Source: Hybos culiciformis
Taxonomy: Eukaryota; Arthropoda; Insecta; Diptera; Hybotidae
Direction: 5' to 3'
Length of the DNA: 64,000 nt
Assembly: GCA_964007475.1 (NCBI GenBank)
Contig: OZ023273.1
Location: 66,647,560 to 66,711,559, forward strand
The position numbers and the translations under genes are program-made. The notes beneath the pieces are model-generated. The model worked only from the letters and a program-made list of their open reading frames with translations. It searched no databases and was not told the DNA's origin. This document shows positions 49,072 to 60,600 of the stretch, piece after piece (positions within the stretch are counted from its first letter, which is position 1; every line of letters starts with the position of its first letter).

Positions 49072-52000
49072 TTATTATGATTATAAACACACCATCACAT
49101 TTGTATGAATAATTTTATATATACAGGAGGATAGTTAAATTTATAAAAAGTTAGTTAAATTTTTGTATACCCGAAATATCAAATAATTTACATGAAATAA
49201 AAATTTTAAATTTATTTTTTGGTTTTTCACAAAACAAATAATTCACTAATTAAATGAAAAATTTTCAATATTTTTGTTCATTTCTTTGTTGTTCTCGGCT
49301 TGAAACACATTATATATATATATATATATAATTGTTTCCCAAAGAAATAAAATTTTCAAATTAAAAAAAAAAAAATAAAATTTCTAAAGTTTTCCCATCT
49401 TAATGAATAAATTATCCTTTTTTGCTTAACTAAACCAAAAATTGTCAAAATGAAATATCCAAAATGAAAAACCCTTTTTAATAATTTCAAAAAAATAAAA
49501 TAACTAAAAAATTTCAGTGTAATAAAATTAACATTTCATATCAGCTGCTTTTGAGACCACAAAATCTAAATTAGTCTTTCATCTTAACCTTATACCCAAA
49601 AATTTTTAATGGGATCTTAAAAATCGTAATATAAACTATGTTTAAAGAAAATTAAAATTTCGTAATATTTTTTTTTTTTTTCAACTTTCAAATACGAACG
49701 TACAATGACCTTTTATTTAATAAAAATCTAAGTGATTTCATTTCAATGTACATTCGGATGAAAGAAATAACCACTACTTAATAATTTTGATCTATACAAT
49801 TACAATATGTCTTAGATAAAGACATTAGGAATTGTTGAACTTTCGAGGAATAACCCTTCAAATTCAGTTACAATAATTAACTAATAAATTTATAAGAATA
49901 ACTATACATTTGTTCTTACTATTCTAAGATTATAAGAATCAGAAGAAAGTATAAGAGAAGACTACCGATAATATATAAAATTATAATTCAGAAGATATTT
50001 TCCAATTATGAATCGTAGAAAATCCTTTATTTCTGCTAAGTCTATGACCTACTGAAATATTATATAAATTGATGGGTTATTTTAGTTAAGTGTTTTTCTC
50101 TATGTTAAATTAATTCCTGGTATACCTTAGATATATTCTATAATGTGAATTGAATTATAATTTTTGTGATGTCAGAAAACAGTTTATCTGACTGAACTGT
50201 CAAAAGCGTTGGCGAATGAACGAATATTTTTTCTTAACATAACATAATGTTTATTTTTAATTAAATTTTTTGAATATGTGTACCTTAACTTTATATGTCC
50301 GTTCGGAAACAAGCTTATTAATAATTTCATGTTCGTATCATACATTTTTGAAATTAAATTCAAACGAAAAATAAAACGCTATCTTTTTTACATAATCTTA
50401 ATTATTACTGCAGCCAAAAGCAAATTTTTTCATCACAGTCAAAGAGTTTTCAATTATATTTTTAATTAAACGAAAAGTTTCATCATGTTTCCATTTTTTT
50501 GTATTAATATTGAATATTTAAAAATTTACATTAATAAAATATTAATTATTCGTACACTAAAAATGTTTAATCATAAAATTCTACACTAAGAGTAGGGGTC
50601 CGATTATTAGCAAAGAAAACAATCAAAAATACAATTAAAATTATTAAACATTCCAGTAAAACGTTTTTAAAATAAGATTTAAATTTTTATTTCGCCTCAC
50701 TTTCACCATGGTTAAGAATTTTTTTTTCAACTATTCTGGAAAGTAATAAAATTTTATTCTAAATTCTAAGATGAATAAATTCTCTATAGTAGTTTTGTAT
50801 AACAAACACAATGTCTTCATATGAACTTCATATATCTTCGCCCTGAATATTTATTATTAACATTTTTATAGAAATTAATAGTATAAGCATTACATTTGGT
50901 AGAATCAAAATATATTTCAATTTTTTAATTATTGAAAAAAAAAATAATTTCTTTTCTCAAATTTAATGTTAAAACTTTTTCAGTATATTTAAAGAATGCT
51001 GAAACTTATTCCAGTCAATTATTTTTAATAGATTCTTCTATTATATACTTAGGTATATGCACAATATAAAATAATTTTGAAAAAACTATATAACCGAAAG
51101 TTTCATAAATTTCATAAATTTATTTTTTTTTTGTTTCTTAACTTTATTGTAATATTATTTATTAAAAAATTTTATTGCTTGGTCACATCGCAGTATTAAC
51201 ACTTTTCCATTATGAATTGTACCTACTTGTATATTACCAGGTTAAAAATTCTTCCAAACATAATTAATTTTATTTTTCAAAAAGTTAATTTAATTACATC
51301 CATAACCAAGCATTAATATTTCAACAGTTATACTTTATGTACATTATGTTCTTACTTACACATAGGATAATTCGTTTAATTTTTTTTTAATACCCTATCT
51401 GCAATTGAATTCAAAGGTTAGTTCAAAGGATACCTGTCTGAAAACTAAACACACTTAGTTTTTAGTTCTTAGTTGTTAATTTTGACAAATTGTAATGTAA
51501 AAAAAAGAGTATCAACATCCACAAAAAACCCGAAAACACAAAAAAAAACTAGCTAGTTTAAGGTTTAATTCTAAGGTTAGTTTTTCTTAAAGGTTAGTTT
51601 CAAGGCCATATAGTGCTGATATCGTATAATCCAATTCCTATAACAAAATAACGAATAAATGATGATAAAAATTATGCGTGGTATTTTGTATATAGTAATT
51701 TAGGTATCTCTTAACTAAGGACATTTGCATGCATATGTACGTATGTTTCAGCGTAAATATGGTTTTTGTGTAAACAAAATGTTGATTAACATAATAATAT
51801 GGTCAAATGTAATGAATCTTGATAATAATTTTTAAATTTTAAACGAATTTTGTTAATGAGATATGTGTTGTTTATGTACGTGCAGAATAAAGCAAGTACC
51901 TACATAATACACTCTGAATTGACATACACGAGTAAATAAAATTTTTAAATAACATACTAATTTTAAGCCTCTTAAATTTGTTATATATGTACAGTACAAT

Positions 52001-52353
52001 TAAGGAAAATATTTCTACCACATTTATAATGGTCAGAAAAATAAAAATCGATATATAAAATGGACTTTGTTTTAGGCTTAAAATCATACATTTTTATAAT
52101 ACTGTACTTAACAATTTATACAACATTCATTTTGTGTTGTTAAAAATTTATTAAAAATATATCAATGAAAGAGCATTTAAGTTACAAGAAACAAATAATT
52201 ATCATGAAAAGATAAAAAAAAAACGAAAAGTTTATGTGGTTGAAAATATTACTCTAATGTCTAATATTACTCTAATTTCTAATGTGTATGCTTTAATTAC
52301 TTTTCTTTCAGTACAGGTAGATTTAATATCAAATTTTTCGCTTTTTCTTTAAG
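49072..52353. other. AT-rich region, probable intron before the exon at 52354
   Basis: It contains a (TA)n tract at 49312-49330 and repeated AAGGTTAGTT text at 51415-51605. No coding frame is supported. The plus-strand frame at 50278-50469 is low-complexity. Confidence 0.5.
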
Positions 52354-52650
52354 GTGTATGGTACAATAGTGAAAATAAAGATTGGGTGAGAATAGCTGGC
52401 CGATAGTACCCATTATACCCTGCTAAAGGGATTCACCATCATAAAAAAATATCATCAAGTATAAAATCTCATCCACATTCCAGTAATCGCCCGGAAAATT
52501 TACAAAAACAATCCTCCTTTGAATCAACTTCAGCTGAATTTGACAATACTGAGCAACAAATCAGTTCATCAGATTCCAAATCAAACAAAATGGTTAGACG
52601 TGAAATACGTAGAGCAGCAACAGGACCAACTAAACATCATGACACAAGTG
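52354..52650 (+). CDS. Internal coding exon of an unidentified gene, with an in-frame TAG
   Basis: The exon follows a strong polypyrimidine acceptor (CGCTTTTTCTTTAAG, ending 52353) and ends at a good donor (AAGTG|GTAAGC, 52651). Reading with two bases of the first codon carried over gives VWYNSENKDWVRIAGR, a TAG at 52404-52406, then YPLYPAKGIHHHKK. A Ser/Asn/Lys-rich stretch follows, ending in EIRRAATGPTKHHDTSG. Balanced composition (His, Pro, Trp, Arg) stands out from surrounding random frames. The exon ends in phase 1. If the TAG marks a splice site, a shorter exon from 52407 or 52429 is possible, though those acceptors are weaker. No ATG context or domain is recognised, and no partner exon was found. 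Confidence 0.6.
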
Positions 52651-54424
52651 GTAAGCCAATAAATTTTATAAAATTTTATTATCATAAATTTTCATTTATT
52701 TAATTTAAGCGTCGTTCTAAAAAAAAAACACCTTCTTAATTGCATTAAAGAATAATAATTTTCTCGCTTCATAAATTTTTCTTTATTGCCCGAAGCGACA
52801 TAGGTATTTCACATAATTTAAAATAAGGAATATCAAATTATTTCATTTAAATTTTTACCCTCATTTACTTTGTTTCGAAATACCTATATTGAATATCTTT
52901 GAACAGAATGTTAATAGAAAACAATAATGTAAAGATGGATATATAAATTTCAATCATATTTTATAATAATATTCTATGTTAATATATCTATAACTTAATA
53001 AAAATATTGAATTTTAATATACAACGCTAACAATAATTGTACAACATAATGTAGTTGCTGTCAAATCACCAAAATGTTGTAAATTAACACAATTTATCAC
53101 ATTTTATATAGTCTATATAAAAGATTTTATGCTTCGAAAAAAGTCACGTTTTTCTTTGTCAAAGAATAATGGGAATGTTTACCAGATTTGAGATTATCAA
53201 CTATATAACTGAAAAATTTACAGCATTTCGATTTAAGATACTTTAATTTTTAGATACCTCGGTTACAATCAGGGATTATAAATATTTTTTTAAAGTCCCT
53301 TCAATATCAAATACCAATACAATTTAGGCATACGCAGAAATATATCAATTTTCCTCGAAACCGAAACGCTAATCCGAATCCTTGGATTCTAGCCATTTTC
53401 TAAGTTCCTCTAATCGATATCTATCTACCCACCAGAGAACTGCGTAATACTATTCATAAACAAAAACAAATCACTCGCAATATTTCAATACAGAATAATA
53501 CCAATTACAGAAAAAAAAAAATGAGCTATTCATATTCTACTTGCACATAAGAAACACTTATATTACATTGACTTGCAAAACAACAATATCTACTCAATAC
53601 CACTTGATGTTGATTTGTTTTTGTTATGAATGCTATGAATGCAGCAAGTGCCTAATATAAAAACAATACGTATGAATGAAAAAAATATCATCTAATTAAG
53701 TATAGGTACATTTTTAACAATTTTTTTAGGAAATTTTTAGGAAATTTTTACGAAATATTTAATTTTTTTTTAGGAAATTAAATTTCTTTAGAAGATTACC
53801 CAATGCATTCAATATACGCAATGCATATTTCACTATTCACTATACTTGCGAATAGAAATTTGACTTGATACAAAAAACTCAATACAATTCTAATGTATTG
53901 AAAAAATATTATGAATCATATATTCACACTTGTTTCTATTTTGAGTTGAACTATTCATATATTGAATAAATCAAGTGTATTCACGAGTGATTTGTAATAC
54001 AAGTGTACTCATGCATTTCTCTGCTACCCACGTACTTATTTTATAAAATTTAAAATTTTTCAAAATTTTAAACAATTTAAAGCCTTGGCTGGTTGAGAGC
54101 CTATTACTCCGAAGCCTGGAATGGTAGAACCTTAATTTACAATCCAGGTAAAAATAAACCAGATTACGCATGTGCTTCAAAAGTTATTAGTATTTTAGTG
54201 TCGGACGGACGGGCGGATGTATAATTAATGAAAACATACAGCCCCGTTTTTTCATTTTTGATGGACCTTCAAGTATAGCAATATTCTAAGCAATATTTTA
54301 AATCTCAATAAAAAAACAAAAATAAAATTTGAAGTATTTTAATAAATATATACATTTTACTTAATATGTACATCAAACACAAGTATTAGTCAGTATAAAG
54401 AAAACTACATTTTAAGAATATTAC
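52651..54424. other. AT-rich spacer between the plus-strand exon and the minus-strand gene
   Basis: Contains CAATATTTCAATACAG-type text near 53480 that recurs near 57280 within the neighbouring gene's first intron. A 29-codon minus-strand frame near 53300-53395 is too short to call. Confidence 0.5.
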
Positions 54425-54654
54425 TTAATCCAAAAATTTCGATGTTTCCGCAACCGCAACTCGTCTATATTGATCTGCACACGGATTAAGATCCCAAAAT
54501 GCTCCATAGCAACCCATTTGTTCAAAACAAGAATATCGTATTTCTAAATTATTACGAGAACAACAACTAACGATTGCCCATACACATTTTGATGGCTGTT
54601 GTATTGGTTCTTGGATTGAATTAATATTACTACCGCCAACATTACCAAATCCAC
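54425..54654 (-). CDS. Last exon of the secreted-protein gene (six-Cys domain)
   Basis: 230 bases from acceptor CAATGCTTTTAG to TAA at 54425. It encodes a Gly/Asn/Ser lead, then a compact domain with Cys spacing C-x6-CC-x10-C-x5-C-x9-C, two Trp and the ending YRRVAVAETSKFLD. The even Cys number suggests three disulfides in an extracellular setting. Confidence 0.82.
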
Positions 54655-57600
54655 CTAAAAGCATTGCTATTGTTTATTAAGTTCAAATAATATGACTAAT
54701 TTATTACCTTGATTTTGATTTTGTCCTGGATCTCTGACAGTATTTGGTCGGTTTACTAAAAAACAAAATTGTATTTGGTAACAAAATTGACTTAAAATTT
54801 CAGTTTTGTTTAATCTTAGGAAAAGGATTTTATTAATTTTTGTTACAAGTTACAACAGATCGAAATTTCAGCCTTGTTCTCGATATCATTATTATGTATT
54901 TCTGATTACTGTTTTTTCTCTCGGCAGAGCAGAAGTGAAATAGAATTAGTATATTGCTATAATAAGCGTAAGTTAAAAAGAGAATAATTTACCTGGCTCT
55001 CTTGGTCCTAGATCAGGTCTATTCACACTAGAGGAATCTGATGGTCTCTTGGGAGTGTGAATTAAAGGAGGTGAAGTTGAAGTTCTTGGTTGCTGGGCTA
55101 AAATTTTTTAAAGATATTTTTTACTTATTTCCAATCATTTCAAATATATCCGTTTTACCATCGTTCGAGGGACGAGCATTATTATTAGGGCGTCTGCCCC
55201 ATATTGGACGATCTGGATCTCCATCAAAACGATTACCAATGAAATCTGGTTCCTCTGGAATATCTTCATTACCAGGAGGGAATGGCCGAAAATTAATTCC
55301 AGATGGAGAAATAGGATTGTAATAAATTCCGCGAATTGGAAACCTATAATGTATTAAGATAACAATCTATTATTATTCTTATTATTAAATCATTAAATGA
55401 TAAATAAAATTCTGACAAAATTTCTTTTAAAGCCCTTGCTTTTATATTGCTTCAATACTGAGGACAGTGTATATTTCAAAAGACAAGTGTTATTCTTTTC
55501 TTAAAATTATTTATGTGTATTGGGTATCTTATCCGATAGCGGGAGACTGAATAACATTAAATAATAAATTATTTTATCAAATTGTCATAGATATTATTTA
55601 TACTTGTAAAAATTGAAATAAATAATGAATGTTAAGGCTCACTTAACAAATGCTGAAATTGTTATTGGTGGTCTAGGTGGCAAACTTGAATAAAATCTAT
55701 TGTACTCATTATTCCAAGGATCATTTGGTGTACCATATGTATAATAGTTTCCAAAATCAGGCGCTATTGGAAATTGAGGAACATTATTAGTATAGAAAGC
55801 TATGGGTGGATTTCCATAAGGATATCCTCTTCCTTGTTCATAATTAAGAAATTCTTCAATATAATTTGTGTTTCTCTTTTTTCCTTTAATTGCGGATTCA
55901 ACATTTTTATTATTTTTATTATCATTTAATTGTGCTGGTGTTGTATCCCTTTTTATACGACGTTTTTCAAATATAAAATCATTTTTATGTTTTGTGACAC
56001 CATTGCTGCCAAACGCCTTATCATTTTTTCCATCATATTCTTTTGATTTTATTTTTGATAATAAGACAAATTCGATTTTATCATCGTCCTTGGGATCATA
56101 TTTAAAATCAACTTTTTCAATAGGATAATAATCAAAATATTGTTTATTTGGATCAATAATGGGACGTTTCGGTTGTTTAAAATTTTTTAACAGCAGAGAA
56201 TTTTCATCTGAATTTTGTGTTGAAAATTTTATATGATGTTTACGATATTTTGCTAGAATTTTTCCTAAAAAATATAATATTCGTACAGTTAATATAAATT
56301 TACATATATTATGTACTATGTAATTTTTCATTATAATATATAATTAATATTTTATTTCGTTTTCAAAAAAAAAAGATTCGATTTTCTTATTAATTTGATT
56401 TAAAATACGAAAGCCGAGATTTTTCTATTTTAGAAACCAGAATGTAATTACGTGCATAATTTTTTTTCATTATATTTGACTAAGCACTATTTTATAATTA
56501 GCTTTTTTCCTAATTAATGGCCATTATTGTAATTTGTTTTTGGGTATCAGGAAATCAATTTGTTTAATTTTACATCATTTTAGACATTTAACAAATTAAA
56601 AAAAAAATTTCCCATAGTACTGTTAATAAGCTGCAAAAATAATTTAGTATAAATACAGAATACTAATTTACGTTGTTTCTTAGCTTCACAAATGATATAA
56701 AAATACAAACCTTTTTTATTCGGGAAATTTTTTTTGAATTTATCTTCATCTGTTATTGTGGTATTAAGCTTATGAATTTTATATTGTTTTGATATCTGTA
56801 TAAAAAAAAAACACAAGAGATTTTATATTATTCATTTGTTATAATTTTCCAGAATTTAAAATCATGATATTTTTATTTATAATTAAAAATAACATAAATT
56901 TTTTTTTTTACAATAAACTTAATTCGAGCGAATTCGATAAATTGAGATATAATAATTTATTATTGTTATATAATTGCAAAATTCTTAAACAGTATTCTTC
57001 TAATTTTACACCTAACTTACAATACCGATATCGTTAAGAATTTTAATGCGTTGGGGATCGTTATGTTGTATTTAGTGCTATAGAATTTAGATCACTAAAT
57101 GGAGTATTATATGCGTCAATACACATGCAATCATTTAGATGCATCTGCGTAAATAATGAAAAAATTTAGATGCATCAGCGTATATAATGAAAAAATTTAG
57201 ATGCATCAGCGTAAATAATGAAATCATTTAGATGTTTCGTATTGAATATTACGTAATACCTAAACAAACATAATATCTCTCACAATATTTCAATACAGCC
57301 AACTACAAAAAAAAAAATGAGAAAAATGAGAAGAAAAAATATTCTCTCTTTGCAACTACCTCTTCCCTACGCATTAAAACAGTATATTGGATATGTAAAC
57401 AAAATTTGTTATACTACTCGTTCTGTATTTAAACAAAAATACATTGACACTTGTCAATTTATATCACTCGACCTTCGGTCTCGTGATATAAGTATTGACT
57501 CGTGTCAATGTATTTTTGTGTATACAGAACTCTTAACTAATAACAAATTTAGTTTACATATACAATAATCTACTATAAATTACATCTGATCTAACTCAAT

Positions 57601-60600
57601 TACGTAAAAGTAAATTTTTAATTCCTTTAAAATTAAAATAACAGAACTCCTCCACCATAATATCGCATGCCGTAATCCAACTACTTATAACTTAATTTAT
57701 TAATGGAAAGATTTTTCAATGTTTAGCGATTTGATGTTATTTCAATAAAACTTTTCAATCATGATTCGTGAATAGAGTAAGCTATAATTTATTTTATTTT
57801 TAATAATTCCTCAATCAACAATATTACACTCATGTATGCGAATCTAATGTATATTGTATTGTATAATAAAATCATCGTAATAAGTATAATGCTTGTGAAT
57901 ATTTGCAAAAAACATAATTTATTATTTATTTTAAAAAGGATTTCATAATAATAATTTGCTTAAAAATCAGCAAGAGTCAGACAATTTTCATTCTAAAGTC
58001 TCATATGTCTGAAAGAGAATGTAGATAATATGCTTTTATCGGAGCATAACCTATGTGTAAAACTGGATTTTTTATTATCTTGACGAACATAGTAGTTCAA
58101 TGGATTGGTGAAATTTTATTATTTTATTAATTTTCAATTTACTATCTTCTCTAATGGCAGGATTTAAATCAAGACAGTTGAGAAGTTAGTTGACTGGATC
58201 GTCACAGCAAAGAAATTATAAGTAAGAATGGCCTTATGAAAAAAAAAAATGACCCCAGTTTTTGTTTGCAATGATGTTCCCAGTTTAATCTCCGATGGCA
58301 TAAAAAATGTAAACCAACTAAAGAAAATGTGAACCAAATAAAAAAGGAATGTTATTATTACTTTTTTATTATACCGTAATAAAAAAGAATAAAGAAAGAA
58401 ATAGTTTTTATTTTTTTTTAATTCAATATATTTAAACTGATCAAAACAATATTTTGAAATGAATTAATAATTCTATAAAGCTTGGTAGGAATAATTATCG
58501 AAAAAGCTAAACATTCAAAAAATAATAAATTGAGTAGCAAAAACTTTTACTTCAACTTAATAAATATTATCATGAGAAATATTGGTAATACTATTTTCGA
58601 TAACTTCGATCATGATTTAGAAGATTGCGATATTTTAAATAATCCGATATTATTTGATAAAATTAATAACTGAACAATATTTAACCATAAAATTATTTGA
58701 TTTCGGGAATAAAATAACAGAAAACATTAAACATTCATCCAAAGTAAGCCGACAACAACATAACAAGTTAATAAAATTTACAGGACAGGACAATAGGTAA
58801 TTTTGGCACTTGAACTTTTAAATTTTGACTTTGTAATAACGGTAGAACTAACATTTTTTGTTCTATTTTCAGATTGAAATTTGAGAACATAAAAATTATT
58901 TTTCAATAACATATGTTATTTTATAATGTTATTTTGAAGTGAAACTTCTTTAGAGGCATTGTGATTGAGAGTGAAAAAAATGTAAGTGTCAAAAATGTAA
59001 CGCTGAATGTCACAAATGCCTCGATTATTGTCAAAAAAAAGGCAAAAAAAAAAGAAAAAAGAAAAAATTTATGTGTCAACTAGCAACTTAATGAAGCTTA
59101 TCAGCGCAATAACCTACTCTATATTGGCTCAGAATTAAAGTCGAAAATACTATTTTTTTTTTCGATTGAAAGGAAAATAAAATTTATTTTAAATTATTGA
59201 ATAACAAATATTTCATTTATTAATTATTAGTGCTAATTTTCAAAAAGTTTTTGGAATACAAATATGTATTCTGAATAAAAATGTTCTATAAAAATGCACC
59301 TATTTTGTAGATAATTTATTTTTGATATTAATTTTTCTTAATGTAATTTTTTTAGTTTGTTAGTGTAATTTATTTTTGACATTAAATTACACTAATAAAA
59401 TGCAGGAGGAATATGTTTATTACAATTACTTTTCGGAAGAAATACTAATGTCAAATTTTGCAGGCATATTTGAAAATGCTCTTTTAACTAAAACAGATTT
59501 TTTTTTTGAAGTAATTTGTAATTGAGTTGTTGGTATAAATTATTTTTGCCATTAAATTCCAATGCATGTAGAATATTTTTATTCTAATTCCTTTTCAGAA
59601 GAAGTACTAATAAACATGAAATTTTTCAGGCATATTTGAAAAAGTTATTTCAGGTTAAACTATTCGGGCAACAAAAAGAAAGCATGATTTAAGCCACGCT
59701 GCATGGCAACACTGGTTGCCAGATGATTTCACTATATTTTAAGCCGTAAACAAAATTCCGGTTACAACTATATTATTAGCGACAATAATGTATGAAAAAA
59801 CAGCAGCGTGGCTTAAATCATGTTTTCTTTTTGTTGACCGAAAAGTTTAACCTAAAATAACTTTTTAAATATGCCTGAAACATGCATTTTGAAATAATTT
59901 AAAAGCCATTATGCCAATAAAATTTTTGAGCTTAAAAAGTATTTTAGAATTTTTAAATGTTTTTATGGTTCGCGGGCAATTCGTCTAAAACAGATCGTCT
60001 AAGCTCAATTCGTCTAAAACAATTTGTCTAAAACAATTCGTCTAAAACAATTCATCTAAAACAATTCGTCTAAAAACAATTAGTCTAAAACAATTTCTCT
60101 AAAATAATTCGTCTAAAACCATTCGTCTAAAACAATTCGTCTAAAAACAATTAGTCTAAAATCAATTTGTCTAAAACAATTCGTCTAAAATTAAGTAGTC
60201 ACAAAATTCGTCCACAATCAGGGATTACAACCCTATTTATCAAAATTTTGCATGTAAATTGCGCGCGCTCGCAATTTACATGCAAAATTTTGTTAAATAG
60301 GGTTGTAATCCCTGATTGTGGACGAATTTTGTGACTACTTAATTTTAGACGAATTGTCCGCTTATTCCGTTTTACTCAAATTTAATATTAAATTAAATAT
60401 TAAAAATAAAAATCAAAATTTGTTTTCTTTTTAAATTTAAATTGAATAATTTAGTTGAATTTGATACAATATAGTTTTAATAATTAATTTATTTTAAACG
60501 ATTTTCCTTCTGAAACGAACTACTTTAGAAGAACTGTTATTAGATGAAAAGTTTTTAGACTAATTGTTTTTAGACGAATTGCCCTTTTAGACGAAATTTT

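Noticed and set aside
56265..56331. ATG at 56331 as the true start of the secreted-protein gene
   Set aside because: The segment is separated from exon 3 by a strong TTTTTTAG acceptor that fits exon 2 in phase. It is kept only as an alternative first exon.
59995..60190. CRISPR-like array of short regularly spaced repeats
   Set aside because: The units are contiguous 14-15-base repeats without unique spacers, they reappear inverted on the other side of a palindrome, and the DNA is eukaryotic. It is a foldback element arm.
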